Shown piece after piece: positions 52,059 through 60,462 of a stretch of DNA of 64,000 bases (position 1 is the first letter of the stretch; every line of letters begins with the position of its first letter). The position numbers and the translations under genes were made by a program. Under the pieces are notes generated by a model. It saw only the letters and a program-made list of their open reading frames with translations. It made no database searches and was not told the DNA's origin. This DNA comes from Pantoea vagans. Lineage in GTDB: Bacteria; Pseudomonadota; Gammaproteobacteria; Enterobacterales; Enterobacteriaceae. The DNA lies in NCBI RefSeq assembly GCF_004792415.1, contig NZ_CP038854.1, positions 248,001-312,000 of the forward strand, given 5' to 3'.

Positions 52059-53693
52059 ATGACAAGCCAACCACAGAACCGACATGCCGTGACGAAACGA
52101 CCCATGAAACTCAGTACCCTGACCACCCTCATGATGACTGCGGTGATCGTTACCGTGCTGCTCGCTGTCCATCTGCTCTATTTCGTTCAGATTGATAACT
52201 TTGCCCAGTCGCATCTTAAAGATAAAGCGATGGCGGTGGCACGAACGCTGGCAGACAGCCCGGAAGTGCAGCGCGGCTTACTCTTACCAGACGGCAGCAG
52301 CCAGATTCAGCCACTGGCGGAAGCCGCGCGCAAACGCAACGGCCTGCTATTTGTGGTAGTGACGGATATGCGCGGCATTCGCTTTTCGCATCCCAATGCC
52401 GCGGTGATCGGCAAACATTTTGTCGGCAATGACATCTATCCCACGCTGAGTGGCCGGGAAAATGTGGCTGTCAATCATGGCGTGCTGGTGGAGGCACTGC
52501 GGGTGTTTACGCCGGTCTATAACGCACAGCATCAGCAGATTGGCGTGGTGGCAATCGGCATTGCGCTGAACGATGTGGCGGCCCAGATTGCGAAGAGCCG
52601 CTGGAATATCGTCTGGACCGTCCTGTTTGGCGGTGTGGTCGGGCTGCTGGGTATTCTGATTCTGGTCACGCGACTCAAGAAAATATTGCTGGGGCTGGAG
52701 CCGCACGAAATCTCCAGCCTGTTTGAACAGCGCCAGGCGATCCTGAATTCTATTAAAGAAGGAGTGATTGCGGTCGATGATCAGTCACGCGTCAGCCTGA
52801 TTAACCACGCGGCTCAGCAGTTGCTGCATGAAACCACCCGCAGGATGCCGTTAAGCGGTGACCTGATTGCTGAGGAGAGCGTCATGCATCGCCATCAGCA
52901 GGATGCGCTGCATGCGGGTAAAGCCTGGCACGATCAGGAGCTGACGCTGGGTAATCGCATCCTGATCAGCAACACCGTTCCGGTGCGCAGTCGTGACCGC
53001 ATTATCGGCGCGGTAACGACGTTCAGGGATAAGACCGAAATCAGCCAGCTGATGCAGCGTCTGGACGGCATGGTAAACTATGTTGATGCGTTACGTGAGC
53101 GGTCCCATGAGTTCATGAATAAGCTGCATGTGATTCTGGGCCTGCTGCATATGAAAAATTATGCACAGATGGAAGAGTACATCCTGAAAACCGCTAACGC
53201 CTATCAGACGGAGATCGGTTCGCTGCTGCAAAAGATCAAATCGCCGATCATTGCCGGTTTCCTGCTCAGCAAAATCAACCGGGTAACCGATGAAGGTCAT
53301 CAGCTGATTATCGATGAGGCGAGCTTTCTGCCTGACTGCGGCAGCGAGGAGCAGAGCGCGGTTCTGATTACCGTGCTGGGCAATTTAATTGAAAATGCCC
53401 TTGAGGCGCTGGACCCGGAAACCGAAGGGGAAATTCACCTCATGCTGCATTATCAGAATGGCTGGTTAGCCTGCGAAGTGAGTGATGACGGGCCGGGCAT
53501 CGACAGCTCCCAGCTCAGCGCCATTTTTGAGCGCGGCGTCTCGTCAAAAGGTGACGATCGCGGTGTCGGACTGTTTCTGGTTAAGCAGCAAACCGAAAGC
53601 CTGGGCGGCAATGTCAGTGTTGAGTCGGAACCCGGTGTATTTACCCAATTTTTAGTGCAACTTCCGTGGGAGAGAGGAATGATTACCCAATGA
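52059..53693 (+). CDS. dcuS: C4-dicarboxylate sensor histidine kinase
   Basis: Membrane sensor of external fumarate, succinate and malate; orthologue of E. coli DcuS (544 versus 543 residues). TM1 at about 21-42, periplasmic PASp (about 43-180) with ARTLADSPEVQRG and RKRNGLLFVVVTDMRGIRFSHP, TM2 about 182-203, cytosolic PAS with FEQRQAILNSIKEGVIAVDDQ, and kinase core with RERSHEFMNKLHVILGLLHMKNY and ATPase boxes NLIENALEAL, DDGPGI, GVGLFLVKQQ. The upstream start is kept since E. coli DcuS also has about 14 residues before RPMKLS. dcuR overlaps its end by four bases. Confidence 0.95.
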   Translation: MTSQPQNRHAVTKRPMKLSTLTTLMMTAVIVTVLLAVHLLYFVQIDNFAQSHLKDKAMAVARTLADSPEVQRGLLLPDGSSQIQPLAEAARKRNGLLFVVVTDMRGIRFSHPNAAVIGKHFVGNDIYPTLSGRENVAVNHGVLVEALRVFTPVYNAQHQQIGVVAIGIALNDVAAQIAKSRWNIVWTVLFGGVVGLLGILILVTRLKKILLGLEPHEISSLFEQRQAILNSIKEGVIAVDDQSRVSLINHAAQQLLHETTRRMPLSGDLIAEESVMHRHQQDALHAGKAWHDQELTLGNRILISNTVPVRSRDRIIGAVTTFRDKTEISQLMQRLDGMVNYVDALRERSHEFMNKLHVILGLLHMKNYAQMEEYILKTANAYQTEIGSLLQKIKSPIIAGFLLSKINRVTDEGHQLIIDEASFLPDCGSEEQSAVLITVLGNLIENALEALDPETEGEIHLMLHYQNGWLACEVSDDGPGIDSSQLSAIFERGVSSKGDDRGVGLFLVKQQTESLGGNVSVESEPGVFTQFLVQLPWERGMITQ

Positions 53694-54409
53694 TCAATGT
53701 GTTAGTTGTCGATGATGACGCCATGGTAGCCGAGCTGAATCGCTGTTATATCGGGCAGATTCCAGGCTTCACCTGCTGCGGCACCGCCTCAACCTTACAG
53801 CAGGCCAAAGAGCGGCTGGCCGAGGCTGAACCACAGGTTGATCTGATCCTGCTGGATATCTATATGCAGCAGGAAAACGGTCTCGACCTGCTGCCGGAGC
53901 TGCGCAGCGCCGGACGCCCGGTTGACGTGATTATCATCTCGTCAGCGGCGGATGCCGCCACGATCAAGACTTCGCTCAACTATGGCGTAGTGGATTATCT
54001 GATCAAGCCTTTCCAGTTTGCCCGCTTTGAAGAGGCGCTGACCGGCTGGCGTCAGAAAAAATCGCTGATGGACAATCATCAGTTCTATCAGCAGTCGGAC
54101 GTTGATCAGCTGTTGCATGGTAACCCGCCTGGTGCCAGCGAACAGAAACGCCTGCCGAAAGGATTAACGCCGCAGACGCTGCGTACCCTGTGCCTGTGGA
54201 TCGACGCCCATCCCGGCACCGAGTTCTCTACCGACGAACTGGCGACCGAAGTGAATATCTCGCGCGTTTCGTGCCGTAAATACCTGATCTGGCTGGCTCA
54301 GATTAATATTCTGTTCACCAGCATTCATTATGGGGTCACGGGCCGTCCGGTTTACCGCTATCGCCTGCAGCCGGAGTATCACACCTTACTCAAACAATAC
54401 TGTCAGTGA
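53690..54409 (+). CDS. dcuR: C4-dicarboxylate response regulator
   Basis: Response regulator of 239 residues, the same length as E. coli DcuR. Receiver with VVDDDAMVAELNR, phospho-acceptor Asp in DLILLDIYMQQENGLDLLP (about 58), conserved YGVVDYLIKPFQ, and the C-terminal helix-turn-helix LPKGLTPQTLRTLC...FSTDELATEVNISRVSCRKYLIWL. ATG 53690 overlaps the dcuS stop. In E. coli DcuR activates fumarate respiration and transport genes (dcuB-fumB, frdABCD, dctA); here the nearby apbE-reductase operon, DASS transporter and fumarase are the natural targets. Confidence 0.96.
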   Translation: MINVLVVDDDAMVAELNRCYIGQIPGFTCCGTASTLQQAKERLAEAEPQVDLILLDIYMQQENGLDLLPELRSAGRPVDVIIISSAADAATIKTSLNYGVVDYLIKPFQFARFEEALTGWRQKKSLMDNHQFYQQSDVDQLLHGNPPGASEQKRLPKGLTPQTLRTLCLWIDAHPGTEFSTDELATEVNISRVSCRKYLIWLAQINILFTSIHYGVTGRPVYRYRLQPEYHTLLKQYCQ

Positions 54410-55365
54410 ACCAGCCGGTAGTCCGTGTCGAGTAACTGAAACCAAAAGTGACGTTGTGACGAGCAGATGATCTGCCTGTCACGGGTCACAAAGATAGCTT
54501 CAATACCCGGTTTATCGGCCAGACAGGCGATGCCCTTTTCAACGCCCAGTCCGTACAGCAGCGTCGTGTAGATGTCGCCATCCAGCGAGCGATCGGAAAT
54601 CACGGTCACGCTCAGCAGCTCGTTATCCAGCGGATAACCGGTCTGGGGATCCAGGATGTGGTGATAACAGACCTCATCCAGTTCGAAATAGCGCTCATAG
54701 ATACCGGACGTCACGACCGAACGGTTATTCACACCGATGACACCGATCAGCGCATCGGCCTCACCAAACGGCTTTTTCAGACCGATTGCCCAGCCCGCCT
54801 CTTCAGGCGGCGCGCCTACCGTCTGAACGTTGCCGCCCAGATTGATCAGCGCACTGCTGACCTGCTGCTGACGCAAAAAGGCCTGGACTACGTCGGCGAT
54901 ATAGCCTTTAGCGATGGCACCCAGGTCAATCTCCATTCCTGGCCGTGCCAGCATCACGCTGCGGGTTGCAGCATCAAGGATCACGTCCTGCGGATTAATC
55001 AGCGTCATACGCGCCTGAAGATCGGCTTCTGACGGAACGCTATGGCCCTGAAAACCAATTTTCCAGCACTTCACCAGCGGACCGATAGCCAGATTAAACA
55101 GGCTGTCGGGCAACAGGCTCACCGCATGCGCACAGGCGATCAAATCAAACACGGGCTGACTGACGACCACCGCATGCTCTCCTGCCGCGTGGTTAATCGC
55201 CATGACTTCCGATGCAGCGCGATTTACCGTGAAGAGATTCTCCTGCTGTTTGATCAGGCGGAAAACCTGTCCGGCCAGCATCTGGTTGTCTTCGAAGAGT
55301 TTGAGCAGGATGGGCGAACCCATTAATACAGCGGAGTAAGCATAGACACGCGCATCAGTTAACAT
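54403..55365 (-). CDS. apbE: FAD:protein FMN transferase
   Basis: Transfers FMN from FAD to a Thr/Ser of target flavoproteins. Protein of 320 residues: SAVLMGSPILLKLF at the N-terminus, EIDLGAIAKGYIADVV (about 165-180), ALINLGGNVQTVGAPP and HHILDPQTGYP with the magnesium site residues downstream. No clear signal peptide, so it would act in the cytosol, matching the cytosolic reductase upstream. ATG 55365 is chosen over an in-frame GTG at 55398. The ends of apbE and dcuR overlap by seven bases. Its target carries the motif DAITGATT. Confidence 0.93.
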   Translation of the reverse strand: MLTDARVYAYSAVLMGSPILLKLFEDNQMLAGQVFRLIKQQENLFTVNRAASEVMAINHAAGEHAVVVSQPVFDLIACAHAVSLLPDSLFNLAIGPLVKCWKIGFQGHSVPSEADLQARMTLINPQDVILDAATRSVMLARPGMEIDLGAIAKGYIADVVQAFLRQQQVSSALINLGGNVQTVGAPPEEAGWAIGLKKPFGEADALIGVIGVNNRSVVTSGIYERYFELDEVCYHHILDPQTGYPLDNELLSVTVISDRSLDGDIYTTLLYGLGVEKGIACLADKPGIEAIFVTRDRQIICSSQRHFWFQLLDTDYRLVH

Positions 55366-55386
55366 AGGCGACTCTGCTTTATAGGG

Positions 55387-55418
55387 AAAAACCGGCACCC
55401 GCAGGATGCGGATGCCGG
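55387..55418 (-). terminator. Attenuating terminator between fumarate reductase and apbE
   Basis: On the minus strand CCGGCA-T-CCGC, loop ATCCT, GCGG-G-TGCCGG folds into an 11-bp hairpin with one T-G pair (55418-55392), followed by TTTTT. It should stop part of the transcription from the reductase into apbE. Confidence 0.7.
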
Positions 55419-55427
55419 AGACTGCCG

Positions 55428-58208
55428 TTAACGTCGGGCGTAGGCGGCGGCGTTACCGCCGGCCAGGATACCGAAGATGATGATATCTGCAACGGCGTTA
55501 CCGCCAATACGGTTCGCGCCGTGAATGCCGCCAACCACCTCGCCACACGCCCAGGCACCGTTAATCACCTGTTTCTGGCTGTCCAGCACCGCGGTGGTGG
55601 TGTCGATGGTGACGCCGCCCATGGTGTGGTGCACGCCAGGTGCGACACGAATCGCGTAGAACGGCGCTTCGCTCAGCGGATGACGCAGTGCAGTCTGGCG
55701 ACCGAAGTCTTCATCTTTCTGCATGATGACGAAGTTGTTGTAACGGGCCAGCGTCGCTTCCAGCGTGTGATGCTCACTCATGTTGAGTTTCACCGCCAGT
55801 TCCGCCACGGTTGGCGCGCTGACCACAAAGCCTTTGGCGATATATTCATCAGCCGCTTTGTTGTTCATGCGCACCTGCTCGTCAAACACAATCCAGGCAC
55901 TCTTCTCTGGCAGGGCAATAATCTGCGCCGAGACTTTGTCGCGGGTCTCCATTTCGTTGTAGAAACGCTTGCCGGCCTGACTGACCAGGATAGCGCCGCC
56001 GCCACGAATCGATTCAGAAACCAGATACGACGTCGTCTGTTCAACCGTCGGGTGAATCTGGATTTCCTTCATATCCACGGTATCGGCACCAATTTTTTGC
56101 AACATCGCAATGCCGCTGCCGGTCGCGCCTGCGTGGTTGGTAGTCACGAAGCCATCCAGTTCAGGACGGTATTTCACCACCAGCTCACGGTTCGCACTGA
56201 AGCCACCGGTCGCTACAATCACGCTTTTAGCGTTCAGGATACGGCTGTCGTTATATTCATCGACGACTTTCACGCCCGCGACTGCGCCATTCTCATAGAG
56301 GATCTCAGCAACCGAGGTTTCCAGCAGCACTTCGATGTTGCGGCTGTTGATGTTTTTTACCAGGCCGCTGATCAGGAAGCCACCCACCGCTGAGCGGTCA
56401 GCCGGACGGTGCGTACGGTCGATGCTCATCCCGCCGGTAATGGTGATGTCGTTAAGCTCAATGCCTTTACCCGCCAGCCACTCTATCGCCTCAGGTGCCA
56501 GGTCAACAAACTCACGCAGTAGCACCGGATTGTTTTTGAACTGACCGCCCTTCAGCGTCTCCTCATAGAACAGCTCTTTGCTGTCTTCGATGCCTTTGAG
56601 TTTCTGGAAACGGGTTTCAGCGGCGTTCATGCCCACAGATGCTTTGATGGTGTTGCCGCCAATAGTCGGCATCTTTTCGATGATGACCACGCGTGCGCCT
56701 TCATCATGCGCCTGAATCGCGGCCGCCAGACCGGCACCGCCGCTGCCCACAACTACCACATCGTAGTTCTGCGGTGCGTTAGGGTTACCACCCTCTTCAA
56801 TCACATGCTCTTTGCTGGAGGTGGTCAGCGCACGGGAAACCGCTTTTTTCAGCGCTTCACTCTGGGTGGTCGCGCCGGTAATCGCATCAACGTGAGGACT
56901 GTTAGCCACCAGAATGCGGTTACGCAGGCTTTCAAAGGTGGTGGTGAAGTCCACATCCAGCGTGTCGTCCGGCACCAGCGAGATGTCGGTAATACGGTCG
57001 GTATCCAGTGTGACGTTGATTTTCAGCTTCAGCGCTTCGGCTTCCACTTTCTCCTGATAAACACCCGCTTTGTATTTACGGCCCGATTCGCTCATGTCGC
57101 GAATCATTGCGTCAACCAGAGAGAAGCGCCACAGCGGTTCCGGGATCTGCAGCTCTTCGCGTTTGTTGCTGTCGATGTAGAGTTCGAGATGTTCGTTATT
57201 GATGATGCGGTCAGCCCAGTTCGGATAGGCGATACAGGCTTTACCAATCGCTACCAGATCGTAGCCTTTTTCCAGCGCCAGCTCGGCGTCGGCTTTATTT
57301 ACCACGCCGCCCACACCAATCACCGGCACTTTTGCCAGCACAGGCGAACGCATCGCAACGAATTTCTCGATCAGCGGCGTCGGGTCCTGCGTATCGACAA
57401 TGGACGGGCGCAGCAGCTGACCGACAGAGAAGTGAACATAGTCGAGTCCGCGCGCAGCCAGTTTTTCCAGCAGATAGAGGGTGTCATCAAAGCGGATGCC
57501 TGGGACTTCGATCTCTTCCGGCGAGAAGCGATAGCCGATGATGAACGAATTATGGGCGAAGCGCTCCGCCATCTTGTGGGTGATTTCCAGCACTTCCAGC
57601 GGGAAGCGTGCGCGGTTATCGCGGCTGCCACCCCACTTGTCATCACGCTGGTTAGAATTCGGAGAATAGAACTGCTGAATCAGATAGGTGTTAGCACCAT
57701 GAATTTCGACGCCGTCGAAACCGGCTTTAATAGCACGGTTCACCGCGTCACCAAATTTGGTGATCATGGTTTCGACTTCTTCAGCGCTCAGCGCCAGAGG
57801 TTTAGTTGCCCCTTCACGCGGTGCGGCAATGGCGCTCGGTGCAACCGGTGTTTTCCCGCCGATCAGTTCCGGCTCGACCATGCGGCCACCGTGATAGATC
57901 TGCAGAATGGCCGTAGAGCCTTCAGATTTAATCGCGTCCGCGATGCGTTTCAGACCGGGAATTTTGTTGTCGCTGTCGATAGCAATGGCACCCGGAAACG
58001 CCGGGCCGCGGTTATCAATGAAGCAGCACTCGACGATCACGGTTCCGATGCTGCCTGCACGTGCGCGGTAATATTCGACCAGTTCGCTGGTGACCGTTCC
58101 GTCATAAAAACCGGTACAGGTGGTCATGGGAGCCATCACCAGTCGGTTTTTCAACACAGCGCCGCCAGGCAGGGTAAGGGGATTAAGGATGGGGGTGAGA
58201 GATTTCAT
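55428..58208 (-). CDS. Soluble NADH:fumarate reductase (OYE, FMN-bind and flavocytochrome-type FAD domains)
   Basis: Cytosolic flavoprotein of 926 residues. Domains: old-yellow-enzyme-type NAD(P)H:FMN domain (1-360; LKNRLVMAPMTTCTGFYDG, FDGVEIHGANTYLIQQFYSP); FMN_bind domain (about 380-470) with the flavinylation motif DAITGATT (441-448), FMN on Thr 447; fumarate-reductase FAD domain (about 480-926; VVVVGSGGAGLAAA at 484-497, EKMPTIGGNTIKASVGMNA, active-site HTMGGVTID and ending IGGNAVADIIIFG). This is the layout of the Klebsiella NADH-dependent fumarate reductase, which needs ApbE. No signal peptide. ATG 58208 follows GGAG. Likely reoxidises NADH with fumarate in anaerobic cells. Confidence 0.92.
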   Translation of the reverse strand: MKSLTPILNPLTLPGGAVLKNRLVMAPMTTCTGFYDGTVTSELVEYYRARAGSIGTVIVECCFIDNRGPAFPGAIAIDSDNKIPGLKRIADAIKSEGSTAILQIYHGGRMVEPELIGGKTPVAPSAIAAPREGATKPLALSAEEVETMITKFGDAVNRAIKAGFDGVEIHGANTYLIQQFYSPNSNQRDDKWGGSRDNRARFPLEVLEITHKMAERFAHNSFIIGYRFSPEEIEVPGIRFDDTLYLLEKLAARGLDYVHFSVGQLLRPSIVDTQDPTPLIEKFVAMRSPVLAKVPVIGVGGVVNKADAELALEKGYDLVAIGKACIAYPNWADRIINNEHLELYIDSNKREELQIPEPLWRFSLVDAMIRDMSESGRKYKAGVYQEKVEAEALKLKINVTLDTDRITDISLVPDDTLDVDFTTTFESLRNRILVANSPHVDAITGATTQSEALKKAVSRALTTSSKEHVIEEGGNPNAPQNYDVVVVGSGGAGLAAAIQAHDEGARVVIIEKMPTIGGNTIKASVGMNAAETRFQKLKGIEDSKELFYEETLKGGQFKNNPVLLREFVDLAPEAIEWLAGKGIELNDITITGGMSIDRTHRPADRSAVGGFLISGLVKNINSRNIEVLLETSVAEILYENGAVAGVKVVDEYNDSRILNAKSVIVATGGFSANRELVVKYRPELDGFVTTNHAGATGSGIAMLQKIGADTVDMKEIQIHPTVEQTTSYLVSESIRGGGAILVSQAGKRFYNEMETRDKVSAQIIALPEKSAWIVFDEQVRMNNKAADEYIAKGFVVSAPTVAELAVKLNMSEHHTLEATLARYNNFVIMQKDEDFGRQTALRHPLSEAPFYAIRVAPGVHHTMGGVTIDTTTAVLDSQKQVINGAWACGEVVGGIHGANRIGGNAVADIIIFGILAGGNAAAYARR

Positions 58209-58797
58209 TGCGATAAACTCCAAGATTTAAAAGTCTGGAAATTTTTTAGCGGACGCAAATTATCGCTTAATTAAGTGGTCCGATGTCATGCGCCTAATAT
58301 ACCCTTTTCTTTGCTTTCATAAGCGATAAATTTACTTTTTTAACTTTTAAACGATTCAGAGTTTTTATTTGCTGAATTCAGGAAGTGAAGTTATATTAAT
58401 TGTTAACCATGGGTAACTAAAAATCAACCATTCATTTACATAAATAATTTACCCTTCATGATCAGGATGTTAAGATGGATTCTTCGGCTCAGGCCTTCCG
58501 GGGATTTGTCGATCGGCTTCACAAAACTGTCAGAATGTCGATGCCAGAAATATAAATAAAAAATAAATGTTAAAAATGGGGAATAATGAATAAATTTCTT
58601 TGATCTGGATCAAAATCTATATTTGCAAAAATCGCATCATATTTACATGGATTTAAATATGCTGCTCAATAGTCCAGCAGCAGATTAAAAAAATCAGTGC
58701 ATCGCGGTTTATTCACACTATTAAGAATAAATAAGAAAGTCATCAGTGAAGGTCCGGGGCGCAAATCGCATTCTTCTCAACTTGCAGATAAAATACT
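58209..58797. other. 589-base divergent regulatory region
   Basis: Very AT-rich gap between the divergent fumarate reductase and DASS transporter genes. It holds a perfect FNR site and probably the DcuR and CRP-type sites, which I cannot assign. No gene seen. Confidence 0.5.
58600..58613. promoter_or_regulatory. FNR-binding site
   Basis: TTGATCTGGATCAA matches the FNR consensus TTGAT-N4-ATCAA at all ten fixed positions. A -10-like TCATAT at 58637-58642 places a start near 58648, so the site would be centred close to -41.5, the class II activator position, for the DASS transporter gene. Confidence 0.85.
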
Positions 58798-60306
58798 ATG
58801 AAACCACTCTCAGCTGTAACTGAACCCCCTAAAGCCGCACCTGCGGCGGCGGGTAAAAAGAAAGCTATCATGCTGGCGCTGCCAGTCATCGTTGCCGTGT
58901 TGCTGTTGCTGGTGCCGACGCCGGCCGGTCTCGAACCCTACGCCTGGCACTTCTTCGCCATCTTTGTCGGCGTGATTGTCGGATTGATCTTTGAACCGCT
59001 GCCGGGTGCTGTTATCGGCCTGACCGGCGTCGTGGCCATCGCCCTGTTCAGTCAGTTTGTCCTCTTCAGCCCGGCGGAACTGGCTGACCCGAAATTTAAA
59101 GTCGCCAGTGAATCCTTCAAGTGGGCGGTCAGCGGTTTCGGCAACTCCACGGTCTGGCTCATCTTCGGTGCCTTTATGTTCGCCGCCGGATATGACAAGA
59201 CGCAGTTTGGTCGTCGTCTGGCCCTGATTCTGGTGAAGTATCTGGGTCGCCGCAGCCTGACGCTGGGTTATGCCATTACCTTTGCTGACCTGCTTCTGGC
59301 TCCGTTTACCCCGTCCAACACCGCGCGCAGTGGCGGTACTATCTATCCGATTATCGCTAACCTGCCTCCGCTTTATGGCTCTAAACCCAACGACCCGAGC
59401 GCCCGTAAGATCGGTTCGTATCTGATGTGGGTTGCCATCACCGCAGCCTGTATTACCAGCTCAATGTTCCTGTCAGCGCTGGCACCTAACCTGCTGGCAC
59501 TGGCGCTGGTGAAAAGCATTATCGGTTTCGATATCTCATGGGGTATGTGGTTCCTGGCCTTCCTGCCGCTGGGCGTGCTGCTGATTCTGACTATGCCGCT
59601 GCTGGCTTACTGGTTCTATCCGCCTGAAGTCAAAATCAACGATGAAGTGCCGAAATGGGCTATCGCTGAACTGGAAAAACTGGGCCGCCTGACCCGTAAC
59701 GAAATCCTGCTGCTGGTGTTCGTGGTCTGTGCCCTGCTGATGTGGATTTTCGCCACCTCGTGGATTGAGCCTGCGATGGCTGCACTGCTGGTGGTGGTAC
59801 TGATGCTGTGGACCGGCGTCCTGAACTGGAACGACATTACCAGCAATAAACCGGCCTGGAACACCTTTGCCTGGTTCGCAACGCTGGTGGCGCTGGCTGA
59901 TGGTCTGGCCCGTGTCGGCTTTATCGCCTGGTTAGGTAAAGAAGGTGGCATGCTGCTGCAGGGGTACGACCCGCAGATTTCAGCCGTAGTGCTGTTAATC
60001 GCCTTCTTCCTGCTGCACTACCTGTTTGCCAGTACCACCGCGCATACCACCGCCCTGTTACCGGCCATGCTCACCATTGCAGCCTCAATCCCGGGCATCA
60101 ATATGCCGGTCTTCTGCCTGATGCTGTGTACCTCTCTGGGTGTGATGGGCATCATCACCCCTTACGGCACTGGCCCAAGCCCGATTTATTACGGCAGCGG
60201 TTATCTGCCGACTAAAGATTACTGGCGTCTGGGTACCATCTTTGGTGCCATCTTCCTGGTCTCCATGATGGTGATTGCTTATCCGTGGATGGTGTGGATG
60301 TTCTGA
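58798..60306 (+). CDS. DASS-family dicarboxylate/anion transporter (CitT/TtdT-like)
   Basis: Inner-membrane transporter of 502 residues with about 12-14 helices, of the divalent anion:Na+ symporter/antiporter family. The conserved substrate motifs TPSNTARSGGTIYP (about 171-184) and, in the second repeat, STTAHTTALLPAM (about 414-426) are both present. Relatives exchange citrate, tartrate or fumarate for succinate. Next to DcuSR, fumarase and fumarate reductase, it is probably a C4-dicarboxylate:succinate exchanger; no Dcu-type carrier is in the window. The Shine-Dalgarno is weak. A FNR site lies upstream. Confidence 0.9.
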   Translation: MKPLSAVTEPPKAAPAAAGKKKAIMLALPVIVAVLLLLVPTPAGLEPYAWHFFAIFVGVIVGLIFEPLPGAVIGLTGVVAIALFSQFVLFSPAELADPKFKVASESFKWAVSGFGNSTVWLIFGAFMFAAGYDKTQFGRRLALILVKYLGRRSLTLGYAITFADLLLAPFTPSNTARSGGTIYPIIANLPPLYGSKPNDPSARKIGSYLMWVAITAACITSSMFLSALAPNLLALALVKSIIGFDISWGMWFLAFLPLGVLLILTMPLLAYWFYPPEVKINDEVPKWAIAELEKLGRLTRNEILLLVFVVCALLMWIFATSWIEPAMAALLVVVLMLWTGVLNWNDITSNKPAWNTFAWFATLVALADGLARVGFIAWLGKEGGMLLQGYDPQISAVVLLIAFFLLHYLFASTTAHTTALLPAMLTIAASIPGINMPVFCLMLCTSLGVMGIITPYGTGPSPIYYGSGYLPTKDYWRLGTIFGAIFLVSMMVIAYPWMVWMF

Positions 60307-60352
60307 CGGATACAACATGCAGATCAACGCGTTATAAGATACCATTCCTTCA

Positions 60353-60380
60353 CTTCCCCGCCGCATCCGCGGCGGGGAAG
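60353..60380 (+). terminator. Strong hairpin between transporter and fumarase genes
   Basis: CTTCCCCGCCGC and GCGGCGGGGAAG form a perfect 12-bp stem around ATCC. No T-run follows (CATAATAAAC), so it may stabilise or process the mRNA, or only partly terminate. Confidence 0.6.
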
Positions 60381-60462
60381 CATAATAAACAATGAATTCG
60401 CCTATGATGTTGCGCCCCGCAGCCTGCCCGCGGAGGTTCAGCCGGTCATTAAGTGAGAAAAA

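Noticed and set aside
56706..58274. Long plus-strand frame opposite the fumarate reductase gene
   Set aside because: Low-complexity Arg/Phe/Gln-rich product typical of an antisense shadow; the minus-strand protein has clear domains.
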